Shown: in pieces, positions 16,301 to 22,915 of the stretch
Layout of the letters: each line of letters begins with the position of its first letter
Numbering within the stretch: the first letter of the stretch is position 1
Origin: Desulfobulbaceae bacterium
Lineage (GTDB): Bacteria; Desulfobacterota; Desulfobulbia; Desulfobulbales; Desulfocapsaceae
NCBI GenBank assembly: GCA_011390165.1
Contig: JAABSV010000041.1
Span: forward strand, 1-34,951
DNA: 34,951 nt
Direction of reading: 5' to 3'
The notes under the pieces: generated by a model
Database searches by the model: none
What the model was told of the DNA's origin: nothing
Seen by the model: only the letters and a program-made list of their open reading frames with translations
Made by a program: the position numbers and the translations under genes

Positions 16301-17036
16301 CAACCAGGCGGTGCGCAACGGCCTCCGGTTCCTCGAGCGCTACCCGCAAGGGCGGCTCGATATCCTCTACCGCGACATGCGCTGTTATGGTCTGGCTGAA
16401 CTGGACTACCGCCGGGCCCGCCAGGCCGGGATCAACTTCATCCGCTTCGACCCGGCGGTGAACCCGCCGCAGATTACCACGAGCGCCGACGGCATCGAGG
16501 TACTGATTGTCGACCCTTCGGTGGGGCAGCCGGTGCGCCTGTTGGGTGACCTGCTGGTCCTCTCCACCGGGATGCGGCCCAGGCAGAACGAAGAGCTGGC
16601 CTCGATGCTGCGGGTGCCCTGCGCCGCCGACGGCTTCTTCCTCGAGGCCCATGCCAAGCTGCGGCCGGTGGATCTCCCCGGCGAGGGATTGTTCATGGCC
16701 GGCACCGTCCACGCCCCGAAGAGTGCCCCGGAGAGCATCGTTCAGGCCCGGGCGGCGGTGGCCCGGGCCACCACCCTGCTCTCCCGGAAGAGTCTGACCA
16801 TGTCGGCGATCGTTTCCAGAGTCGATCCGACCAACTGTGCCGTCTGTCTCACCTGTGTGCGGGCCTGCCCCTATGGGGTGCCGGTCATCAACGACGAACA
16901 CACGGCGGAGATCAACCCCGCTCTCTGTCAGGGATGTGGCATCTGTGTCGCCGAATGCCCGGCGAAGGCGATCAGTCTCGGCCGTTACGATGACCGCAAT
17001 ATCGAGGCGAAGATCGCCTCTTTCGGCAGCCATTGA
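13335..17036 (+). CDS. hdrA: Double HdrA-type flavoprotein fusion with inserted polyferredoxin
   Basis: The product has 1233 residues, about twice a normal HdrA. Module 1 (1-670) starts directly at an FAD site (VVGGGISGM, 18-26) with ERSPAIGGRM and FPTNDCAMC. Its ferredoxin motif at Cys116-126 is followed by a 60-residue low-complexity Pro/Ala/Glu then Gly/Arg linker (about 133-190). Four CxxCxxCxxxC motifs come next (Cys204, 234, 286, 319), before the family sequence resumes at NEGLNLRRPVNILYPQAVP (352-370). Module 2 (about 678-1233) is a complete HdrA: GVFICHCGSNIASVVDV, CSPRTHEPLF, a second FAD site GGGIAGM (824-830), CCNQAV, and a C-terminal 2x[4Fe-4S] ferredoxin (Cys1168-1178, 1198-1208). 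HdrA is the flavin hub for electron bifurcation or confurcation. The frame is uninterrupted throughout. Confidence 0.9.
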   Translation: MTSALQSSGQPPTGAVLVVGGGISGMQSALDLANAGIKVYLVERSPAIGGRMAQLDKTFPTNDCAMCIVSPKLVEVGRHANIELLTHSELLALDGEAGNFQARVVSHSRYIDIDRCTGCGLCELACPVSHQPYFPESAESPQSAQPAEPAEQPASAPASPAGREGRGGKGGRRGGGEKRLIRGNTPPRASGHEHWHFTVAADACGACGICHRACLQQAVRWQKGERADIDQESCTGCGACWVACPEKFSAIRVSAATEMEKGVGAAVQARARLLRREFAEARGLGCIRCGLCVVTCARVMGVGALRLVEEGVEALVDRCQVCGACVSVCPVDFLSLEQVGSRPARPLHNAFNEGLNLRRPVNILYPQAVPRVPTIDPLSCVRLNSGACGTCATVCGTGAIHYRAEGRERQIRVGAVVFSPGLELFDARRRGEFGYGISANVVTSIEFERLLSASGPTAGAVTRPGDGRHPRKIAWIQCVGSRDESCDRAYCSSVCCMYAVKEAVIAREHDAAIEPTIFFIDMRSFGKNFDSYVARATEQGVRLVRAMVSRVFEDPLSGDLELRYLDANGQRQREVFEMVVLSVGIQVPPAARALADTLHIATDRYGFVRTDPYQPLTTSRPGIFVSGAVKGPKDIPETVGEASAAAEAASSGLAAVRGSLATSTTLPPERPLASGEDLRIGVFICHCGSNIASVVDVAAVTEYARSLPGVVYAEHPLYTCSQDSQERIRALIGEHRLNRVVAAACSPRTHEPLFMSTLQQSGLNKFFFDMANIRDQCSWVHADSPEEATAKAKRLTRMAVANAAAGEALHEQEFAVDSRLLVIGGGIAGMTAALAAARQGFVVYLVERESELGGRLRAASRGNDGRDMAGYLQGLRQEIEADSRIRLFLGCEVVAQSGFVGAFESEIAMPSGATRTIHHGAVLLATGADENRPPLHGLGELATVVSQTDFGNLLEEASPPLPERPQVVVLQCAGSRDPDHLPYCSRVCCNQAVRNGLRFLERYPQGRLDILYRDMRCYGLAELDYRRARQAGINFIRFDPAVNPPQITTSADGIEVLIVDPSVGQPVRLLGDLLVLSTGMRPRQNEELASMLRVPCAADGFFLEAHAKLRPVDLPGEGLFMAGTVHAPKSAPESIVQARAAVARATTLLSRKSLTMSAIVSRVDPTNCAVCLTCVRACPYGVPVINDEHTAEINPALCQGCGICVAECPAKAISLGRYDDRNIEAKIASFGSH

Positions 17037-17087
17037 AACCGGCCGGTCACTGAGACATATGTATCTTGTACCAGGAAAATGCAGCCT

Positions 17088-17543
17088 ATGAGCCAGTTTA
17101 CCCCCAGCGTCATCGTTTTCGCCTGCCGCCACTGAGCCTACTCCGCCGCCGACCTGGCAGGTTCGGAACGGAGGTCCTACCCCACTGCGGTCAGCATCGT
17201 CCTGCTCCCCTGTACCGGCCGGATCGATGAGAGCCTGCTCCTCAAGGCCTTTGAGAACGGTGCCGACGGGGTGATGGTGGTCGGCTGTCTGCAGGGCGAC
17301 TGCCACTATATCTCCGGCAATATCCGGGCCAGGGCCCGGGTGGAGCGGGTGCTTGCCATCCTCGGCAAAATCGGCATTGGTGGGGAACGGCTGCGAATGT
17401 TCAATCTGAGCGCCGGCGAGGGGGGCAAGTTTGCCGCCTTTGCCCGGGAGTTTGTCGACAGTATCCGGGAGCAGGGCCCAAGCCCGGTCAATCTGGTTCG
17501 TGCCGGCAGCGGGCAGCCGGCTGAGGCGGAGGGGGGGAGATGA
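17088..17543 (+). CDS. mvhD: MvhD-type iron-sulfur subunit with in-frame UGA read as selenocysteine
   Basis: The product has 151 residues when the TGA at 17133-17135 is read through. The sequence before it (SVIVFACRH) and after it (AYSAADLAGSERRSYP) joins into the MvhD signature, where relatives have CNWCxYxGADLAG; here it is Cys13-Arg-His-Sec16. Later cluster cysteines are Cys42 (LPCTGR), Cys67 and Cys72 (GCLQGDCHYISGN). MvhD carries a [2Fe-2S] cluster and links HdrA to an electron donor. Sec at this cluster position is known for archaeal VhuD (recalled family knowledge). A SECIS-like hairpin starts 5 nt after the UGA. The ATG at 17088 was chosen; an in-frame ATG at 17079 is possible, with AGGA at 17073-17076. 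The stop overlaps metV in ATGA form. A caller that ignores recoding would report only the piece from 17271. Confidence 0.88.
17141..17173 (+). promoter_or_regulatory. SECIS-like hairpin in mvhD
   Basis: CTCCG (17141-17145) pairs with CGGAG (17169-17173). CCGA (17149-17152) pairs with TCGG (17163-17166), and CCT (17153-17155) with AGG (17159-17161), leaving one bulged U (17162) and the apical loop GGC. The loop begins 20 nt after the UGA and starts with G. Both fit the general bacterial SECIS layout as I recall it. Folding energy was not computed. Confidence 0.65.
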
Positions 17544-18205
17544 TTACCGGCACGGAAAAACCCATTGAAGAGATTCTGGCCATGGTGGAACCGTACCAGC
17601 GGCTCATTCTCGCCGGCTGCCACGGTTGTGTCACCGTCTGCCGGGTTGGCGGCGCCAAGGAGGTTCAGGTCCTCGCCTCCACTCTCCGGCTGGCCCGGGA
17701 GGCGGCAGGACGGCCGTTGGAGATCCATGAGGTGAGCCTCGAACGCCAATGCGACCCGGAGTATGTGGAAAAGCTGCGCGGCCTGGTCGGTGGCTACCAG
17801 GCGGTCCTCTCCATCGCCTGCGGTGCCGGCATCCAGTTCCTCGCCGAAAAATTTCCTGCCACGCCACTGCTGCCCGGCATCAATACCGGCTTTCTCGGGG
17901 TCACGGTGCGCCAGGGGGAGTGGAGTGAGCGCTGTCAGGGCTGCGGTGACTGCATCCTCCATCTCACCGGTGGCATCTGTCCGGTAACCCGCTGCGCCAA
18001 GTCACTCTTCCACGGCCCCTGCGGCGGCTCGGTGCGCGGTAGCTGCGAGGTGGACAAGGAGATTCCCTGCGGTTGGCAGCTGATCATCGACCGGCTCGAG
18101 GCCCTCGGCCAGATGGAAAACTACGGCAGGCTCAAACCCTGCAAAGGGTGGTCCAGTGCCCGGGACGGCGGGCCGCGGCGGATCATCCGGGAGGATATGC
18201 TGTGA
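17540..18205 (+). CDS. metV: MetV, iron-sulfur/zinc partner of methylenetetrahydrofolate reductase
   Basis: The product has 221 residues with the MTHFR C-terminal-domain family layout. It is very rich in cysteine: CHGCVTVC (27-34), Cys71, Cys94, CQGCGDC (132-138), Cys147, Cys152, Cys161, Cys169 and Cys177. Conserved sequences include GICPVTRCAKSLFHGPCGG and CGWQLI. In acetogens MetV pairs with MetF and supplies iron-sulfur electron transfer to its flavin. The GCHGCV...GAKEV start and SIACGAGIQFLAEKFP are recognisable family sequence. It is coupled by 4-bp and 3-bp overlaps to mvhD and metF, exactly the order expected for a HdrABC-MvhD-MetFV complex. Confidence 0.9.
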   Translation: MITGTEKPIEEILAMVEPYQRLILAGCHGCVTVCRVGGAKEVQVLASTLRLAREAAGRPLEIHEVSLERQCDPEYVEKLRGLVGGYQAVLSIACGAGIQFLAEKFPATPLLPGINTGFLGVTVRQGEWSERCQGCGDCILHLTGGICPVTRCAKSLFHGPCGGSVRGSCEVDKEIPCGWQLIIDRLEALGQMENYGRLKPCKGWSSARDGGPRRIIREDML

Positions 18206-19131
18206 TGAAATCAGCCAGCAATCTGGAAAAGGTCCTGGCCGCCGGCCATTTTGCGGTCACTGCCGAGTGCGGTCCCCCCCGCGGGGCCGACCCGGAAATC
18301 GTCCGCCGAAAGGCGGCCTTGGTGAAGGGCAATGTCGATGCCTGCAACGTCACCGACAACCAGACCTCGGTGGTACGGATGAGTTCTCTGGCCGGCTGCA
18401 TGCTGCTCAGGGAGGAGGGGCTGGAACCGCTCCTGCAGATGGTGGTTCGCGACCGCAACCGCATCGCCCTGCAGTCCGATCTGCTCGGTGCCTCGGCCCT
18501 TGGGGTGCGCAATCTCCTCTGCCTGTCCGGCGACCACCAGAAGTTCGGTGACGACCCGCAGGCAAAAAATGTATTTGATATCGATTCGATGCAATTGCTT
18601 GATCTGGCCAGAACGATGCGCGACGAAGGGGTCTTCCCCTCCGGCCGCAAGCTGGAAGGGGCACCACAATTTTTCATCGGCGCCGCCGTCAACCCCTTTG
18701 CCGACCCCTTTGCCATAAGGGTGCCGCGGCTGAAGCTGAAGATTGCCGCCGGCGCCGATTTCGTCCAGACCCAGTGCATCTACAATATGGAAAAATTTAA
18801 AAAATATATGGAACTGGCCTGGCAGGAGGGGCTGCCGGAGCAGGTGCATATCCTCGCCGGGGTGACCCCGCTGAAGTCGGTGGGGATGGCCAAGTTCATG
18901 CGGCGGATGGTGGCCGGTATGGATATCCCCGAGGCGGTGGTCGAACGGATCGGTGCCGAGCCAAAGGAGAAGCAGGCGGCCAAGGGGATCGAGATGTGCA
19001 TCGAGCTGATCGAGGAGCTGAAAGAGATAAAGGGGATAGCCGGCGTCCATGTGATGGCCATCGAATGGGAAGAGAAGCTGGCGGAGATTGTCGGCGGGGC
19101 CGGGCTGCTGCCGAGGCCGGTGGTGGAGTGA
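18205..19131 (+). CDS. metF: Methylenetetrahydrofolate reductase
   Basis: This 308-residue MetF TIM barrel contains TAECGPPRGAD (19-29), CNVTDNQTSVVRMS, VVRDRNRIALQSDLLGASAL and LCLSGDH, the FAD- and folate-site segments of the family. It reduces methylene-tetrahydrofolate to methyl-tetrahydrofolate, the last methyl-branch step of the Wood-Ljungdahl pathway, or the reverse. The ATG overlaps the metV stop. A GTG one codon earlier (18202) is possible but less likely. It is the canonical MetF here, in contrast to the divergent copy at 9492. No N-terminal extension or membrane segment is seen. It probably forms the catalytic end of a complex with MetV, HdrABC and MvhD in the cytoplasm. Confidence 0.93.
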   Translation: MKSASNLEKVLAAGHFAVTAECGPPRGADPEIVRRKAALVKGNVDACNVTDNQTSVVRMSSLAGCMLLREEGLEPLLQMVVRDRNRIALQSDLLGASALGVRNLLCLSGDHQKFGDDPQAKNVFDIDSMQLLDLARTMRDEGVFPSGRKLEGAPQFFIGAAVNPFADPFAIRVPRLKLKIAAGADFVQTQCIYNMEKFKKYMELAWQEGLPEQVHILAGVTPLKSVGMAKFMRRMVAGMDIPEAVVERIGAEPKEKQAAKGIEMCIELIEELKEIKGIAGVHVMAIEWEEKLAEIVGGAGLLPRPVVE

Positions 19132-19172
19132 ACCAGGAAAGAGTTTCCAGTTGAAATAACGGAGGTATTGCC

Positions 19173-19559
19173 ATGGCTGAGAAGAAGAAAATTCTGCTGA
19201 TTGATGATGACCCTGATTTCGTTGAGGCGGTACGGGTTATCGTGGAAAGTGGCGGCTATGCCGTGCGGGTCGCCTATGACGGGCAGGAGGGGCTGGCGGC
19301 AGTGGCCGAGGAACGGCCGGATCTGATCGTTCTCGACGTGATGATGCCGGTGATGAATGGCCACGAAACCTGTGCCCGCCTGAAGGGTGACCCGGCAACC
19401 GCCGGTATCCCGATCATCCTCCTCACCGCCGTGGCCGATCGGGTCACCACGAGCACCTACAGCCACCGTGACATGCTGGAGAGTGAGGCCGAGGACTATC
19501 TCCCCAAACCGGTGGAACCGGCAGAGTTGCTGGAACTGATCAAAAGCTGGTTGAAATAG
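19173..19559 (+). CDS. Single-domain response regulator (CheY-like receiver)
   Basis: This 128-residue stand-alone receiver domain has the acidic pocket LLIDDDPD (Asp11-13), phospho-acceptor Asp55 in VLDVMMP, Thr85 in LLTA and Lys112 in LPKP. There is no output domain, so it must act by protein contact or as a phosphorelay intermediate. A good ribosome site (CGGAGG, 19160-19165) precedes the ATG. It follows metF by 41 bp and precedes a receiver-kinase hybrid by 60 bp. That makes the PAS kinase at 10384, or the hybrid, its likely partner. The specific insertion TTSTYSHRDMLESEAEDYL before Lys112 is longer than in CheY and is seen in DivK-like sulfate-reducer receivers. Confidence 0.9.
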   Translation: MAEKKKILLIDDDPDFVEAVRVIVESGGYAVRVAYDGQEGLAAVAEERPDLIVLDVMMPVMNGHETCARLKGDPATAGIPIILLTAVADRVTTSTYSHRDMLESEAEDYLPKPVEPAELLELIKSWLK

Positions 19560-19619
19560 GCGCGGCAGGGGCGAGGGGGACGGCACCGATTCCGGCTCGG
19601 CGAGAAAGGGGAAAAGGAC

Positions 19620-21116
19620 ATGGAAAATGTTCGGATACTGGTGATCGACGACGAAAAGGTGATCCGCGATGGGGTCGAGCGGGCCCTGGCCCGGCAGGAT
19701 TGTCAGGTCACCAAGGCCGAGGATGGCCTGCGTGGTCTCGAACTGCTCCAGGCGGAGAGCTTTGACATCGTTCTCACCGACCTGATGATGCCCGGGGTGG
19801 ATGGTTTTGCCGTTTTGAACTGGGTCCGCGAGCACCAACCGCAGGTGCAGGTGATCGTCATAACCGGTTTCGCCACGGTGGAGAAGGCGGTGACGGCGAT
19901 GAAGCAGGGGGCCTTCGATTTCGTCGGCAAACCCTTCACCCCCGAGTACCTCCGCCTGGTCATCGCCAGGGCCGCTGACCGCCTGCGCATGCAGGCGGAG
20001 ACCGATCGGCTCCGGGAAGAGAAAAACCGTGGGCTTGAGGCGATCGACAAATCCCAAAGCCGGCTGAAGACGGTGTTCAGCTGCATGATGGAAGCGGTGC
20101 TGATCACCGATGCCGAGGGGGTGGTGGTGCTCCATAACCCGGCGGCGATCAGACTGCTCGAGATCCAGACCGACCCGGTGATCGGTAAACCGGTGTCTGC
20201 CTCCATCCGTGACCGGACGGCGGCGGCGATGGTGAGTGAGGCAATGGCCAAATCGGTGGCGGTGGTCCGCGAGTTTGCCCCGGGCAGCATCTCCCGCAAA
20301 TATCTTCGCGCCCACTGTTCGCCGGTGACCAACGAACAGGGGCTGGTAATCGGCACGGTGACCACCTTTGGCGATATCAGCGCCCACAAGGAAATCGACC
20401 GGATGAAGTCCGACTTCGTGGCAATGGTCGCTCACGAGTTGAAATCGCCGCTGGCCTCCGTCGAGCAGATGATCTACGCCCTGCAGGTGGGCTGTCCCCA
20501 TGAAGCGGCCAGCAACTGCCATAGCCTCCACCAGCGGATGACCACTCGCACCAAGGACCTCTTGCGGCTGATTGACAACCTGCTCAACCTGGCCAAGTTG
20601 GAGAGCGGCACGGTGGTCTTCAACCTCGAGCCGGTGAGCGGCGACGAAATCATTCGTGAGGTGGTCGAGATTGTCACCCCCCAGGCCGAGGGGAAGGGGA
20701 TTGCCCTCAGTTACCAGCCCTGCCCGGAGGAGTGGTGGTTTGATGTCGACTCCGACCACATGCGCACGGCGGTGATGAATATCGTTTCCAACAGCATCAA
20801 GTACACCCCCGATGGCGGCCAGGTGGCATTGAACAGCAGGGTTTCAGGTGGCTTTGCCACCGTTGCCGTTGCCGATACCGGCATCGGCATCAGCGAGGAG
20901 GACCTGCCCCATATTTTCGACCGCTTTTTTCGGGTCAAGGGGAAGGCTACCCGCCATATCACCGGCTCCGGTCTCGGGCTGGCTCTGGTAAAGGAGGTGG
21001 TGGAGGCACATCAGGGTTCTATCGAGGTGCAGTCCACCCCCGGGGTCGGGACCACCTTTACCCTCAGCTTTCCCCTCAGCCAGTCGGGGCCGCCAGCCAC
21101 CGGCCAGCAAGCCTGA
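19620..21116 (+). CDS. Receiver-PAS-histidine kinase hybrid
   Basis: The product has 498 residues with no membrane segment. The receiver domain (1-120) has Asp10-Asp11, phospho-acceptor Asp54 (LTDLMMPG) and Lys104 (VGKP). A short coiled linker (about 122-148) leads to a PAS domain (about 148-255). HisKA follows with His272 in VAHELKSPL. The ATPase domain has an N-box around NIVSNSIKYTPDGG, DTGIGI, IFDRFFRV and GSGLGLALVKEVVEAHQG. An N-terminal receiver fused to a kinase is typical of proteins that take phosphate from another kinase and reset their own activity. As the last gene of the Hdr-MetFV array it is the likely end of a local relay. The transcriptional or enzymatic target is unknown. 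Confidence 0.9.
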   Translation: MENVRILVIDDEKVIRDGVERALARQDCQVTKAEDGLRGLELLQAESFDIVLTDLMMPGVDGFAVLNWVREHQPQVQVIVITGFATVEKAVTAMKQGAFDFVGKPFTPEYLRLVIARAADRLRMQAETDRLREEKNRGLEAIDKSQSRLKTVFSCMMEAVLITDAEGVVVLHNPAAIRLLEIQTDPVIGKPVSASIRDRTAAAMVSEAMAKSVAVVREFAPGSISRKYLRAHCSPVTNEQGLVIGTVTTFGDISAHKEIDRMKSDFVAMVAHELKSPLASVEQMIYALQVGCPHEAASNCHSLHQRMTTRTKDLLRLIDNLLNLAKLESGTVVFNLEPVSGDEIIREVVEIVTPQAEGKGIALSYQPCPEEWWFDVDSDHMRTAVMNIVSNSIKYTPDGGQVALNSRVSGGFATVAVADTGIGISEEDLPHIFDRFFRVKGKATRHITGSGLGLALVKEVVEAHQGSIEVQSTPGVGTTFTLSFPLSQSGPPATGQQA

Positions 21117-21127
21117 CCGGTCAGGCT
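21110..21127 (+). terminator. Palindrome at the end of the hybrid kinase gene
   Basis: AGCCTGACCGGTCAGGCT is an exact 18-bp palindrome that includes the stop codon, followed by GGTTTCTC. With no T-run it is at best a weak terminator, but it marks the end of the nearly 12-kb same-strand array. Confidence 0.35.
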
Positions 21128-21259
21128 GGTTTCTCACCCCTCCCGGCCTTGCTTTCTTCCAGTCGCCGGAGAAAATGACTGACGGTAGGGTCGGTCTCTG
21201 GTACCATTGCCGGCTCAACAGCAGTTCAGCCGACCTTTGTCCCTTCTCCACAGAGCGTG

Positions 21260-22531
21260 ATGACACCCCCGGTTACAACGGCCTTTCTGGTCTGGAGTTG
21301 CGGTGCCCTCTTCTATCTGGTGGCCTTCTTCCACCGAGTGGCGCCGGCAGTGATCACCACCGAACTGATGCGCGATTTCCACCTGAGCGCCGCCGCCCTC
21401 GGTAACCTCTCGGCCCTCTATTTCTACAGCTACGTGGCGATGCAGATCCCCACCGGGATCCTCGCCGACCGGCTGGGGCCGCGCCGCCTGCTCGCCGTGG
21501 CACCACTGGTGGCCACCATCGGCGCCCTCTTTTTTGCCCTCTCCCCGGGAATTGTCCTGGCCGGCTTCGGTCGACTGCTGATCGGTGCCTCGGTGGCAGT
21601 GGCCTTTGTCGGCCTGCTGAAGATTTCTGCCAACTGGTTTGCCCCTCGCCACTATGCGCTGCTCTCCGGCCTGGCCCTTTTTTTCGGGGTATTGGGGGCG
21701 GTCTCCGCCGGCCCACCGCTGCGTCTTGCCGTTGATCTCTGGGGCTGGCGCAACCTGATGCTCGTTTCCGCCCTGGCCACCTTCCTGATTGCCATCTTCA
21801 CCTGGCTGCTGGTCCGCGATTACCCGAGCGACAAGGGCTACAGTAATTTTACCACCGCTAGCGCCGGCAGCCGGCCGGATCCGGGAATACTGGCTGGCCT
21901 GCGGCAGGTGTTCGCCCAGCGTAATACCGCCCTGCTCTGCTTCATTCCTGCCGGTATTGTCGGCAGCGTCCTCACCTTCGCCGGTCTCTGGGGGGTGCCC
22001 TATCTCACCTCGCAACATGGCCTGGGTACCGCCGCAGCCGCCACCCTCACCTCGGTGCTGCTGGTTGCCTGGGCGGTGGGTGGGCCGGTCTTTGGCTGGC
22101 TGTCGGACCGGCTCGGCAACCGCAAACGGATCTACCTCGCCGGCTGTGCCCTGGCCACCGCTGGCTGGAGTGGTATAATCTTTCTCCCGGGGCTCTCCCT
22201 GTCCCTGCTTGCCCTGCTCCTGCTGATTACCGGATTCGCCTCCGGCTGCATGTCGATCAGCTTTGCCTTTGTCCGGGAATCGGTGCCGGAATCCCTCTCC
22301 GGCACCTCTGCCGGGGTGGTCAACATGGGGATCATGTCCGGGCCGATGATCCTCCAGCCGGCCATGGGTCTGCTCCTTGACCGTCTCTGGCAGGGCGAGG
22401 TCAGCGAGGGAGTACGGGTCTACGGTGCCGGTGCCTACCAGGCCGGTTTCTCCCTCATGCTGCTCTGGCTCGGTCTCTCCCTGGTGCTTCTCTTCTTTAC
22501 CCGGGAGACCTGCTGCCGACAGCAGCTCTGA
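21260..22531 (+). CDS. Major facilitator superfamily transporter
   Basis: The product is about 423 residues with roughly twelve hydrophobic segments. The MFS loop-2/3 signature appears as GILADRLGPRRLL (residues about 70-82), with a matching loop after TM8, GWLSDRLGNRKRIY. The central cytoplasmic loop contains VRDYPSDKGYSNF. The N-terminus (FHRVAPAVITTELMRDF) resembles MFS proteins annotated as nitrate/nitrite or hexuronate-type carriers, but the substrate cannot be assigned from sequence. It is an inner-membrane protein. Starts are possible at GTG 21257 or ATG 21260; neither has a strong ribosome site. It stands alone between the Hdr-MetFV array and the rhodanese gene and shows no clear functional link to either. 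Confidence 0.85.
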   Translation: MTPPVTTAFLVWSCGALFYLVAFFHRVAPAVITTELMRDFHLSAAALGNLSALYFYSYVAMQIPTGILADRLGPRRLLAVAPLVATIGALFFALSPGIVLAGFGRLLIGASVAVAFVGLLKISANWFAPRHYALLSGLALFFGVLGAVSAGPPLRLAVDLWGWRNLMLVSALATFLIAIFTWLLVRDYPSDKGYSNFTTASAGSRPDPGILAGLRQVFAQRNTALLCFIPAGIVGSVLTFAGLWGVPYLTSQHGLGTAAAATLTSVLLVAWAVGGPVFGWLSDRLGNRKRIYLAGCALATAGWSGIIFLPGLSLSLLALLLLITGFASGCMSISFAFVRESVPESLSGTSAGVVNMGIMSGPMILQPAMGLLLDRLWQGEVSEGVRVYGAGAYQAGFSLMLLWLGLSLVLLFFTRETCCRQQL

Positions 22532-22915
22532 GCCCCGGCACGAGGGGGGACCTTCGAAAAGCCCTTGGGCAATTTTCCCCTTGTCAGGTATGCTATCGGC
22601 AGTGAGCGGATGGCGGCGGCCCGTGCCCGCCTCAGCGATGCTGCCTGAGCGACCGATAAAGATCTTGATTTTTCACCCCCGCCTTGTTACTATTACGTTT
22701 AATTGTTAAACTCCTGCCTGGTGACACTGCGTCGCATCGGCTGGTTGTGGTTGGTGGCAAGTTTTTTTTTGCCCCCGTCCCATGGCCTTTTTCTGAACAG
22801 TACGTGTCTACTAAGGGTGGAGAACCGGCCGGGCGACAAAAGAGCACGGCGCCAAGGGGTGCCCCGTAAAACAGTGGTGTTGCGGGGCCCCGAACATATA
22901 ACCATGAGGTGAGGA
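22532..22915. other. Intergenic region and long leader of the selenocysteine rhodanese gene
   Basis: These 384 bp hold no gene. A promoter candidate at 22665-22693 would give a leader of about 210 nt. Within that leader are a GGCAA/TTGCC hairpin whose loop is a T-run (22756-22773) and a GC hairpin pairing GCCCCG (22861-22866) with CGGGGC. The region matches no riboswitch that I recognise. GAGGTGAGG lies just before the ATG. Confidence 0.5.
22665..22693 (+). promoter_or_regulatory. Candidate sigma-70 promoter for the rhodanese gene
   Basis: TTGATT (22665-22670) and TACTAT (22688-22693) are separated by exactly 17 bp. The following bases are A/T-rich, unlike the surroundings. It points at the rhodanese gene. 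Confidence 0.55.

Noticed and set aside
15366..17306. Long minus-strand open frame opposite hdrA and mvhD (646 codons)
   Set aside because: The frame stays open only because of GC-rich codon bias on the other strand. Its translation is low-complexity His/Gly/Asp-rich with no family motifs.
17271..17543. Short 90-codon reading frame as the complete gene between hdrA and metV
   Set aside because: It starts inside the MvhD fold at an internal GTG. The conserved N-terminal cluster motif is found upstream in the same frame across a TGA, so the longer recoded gene explains it better.
18780..20759. Long minus-strand open frame opposite metF and the receiver genes (659 codons)
   Set aside because: It is antisense to three genes with clear catalytic motifs and has no family features of its own.
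22840..22900. Possible glycine- or other riboswitch core before the rhodanese gene
   Set aside because: A few bases (GGCGCCAAGGGG) resemble a glycine aptamer, but the conserved second half and pairing are missing.
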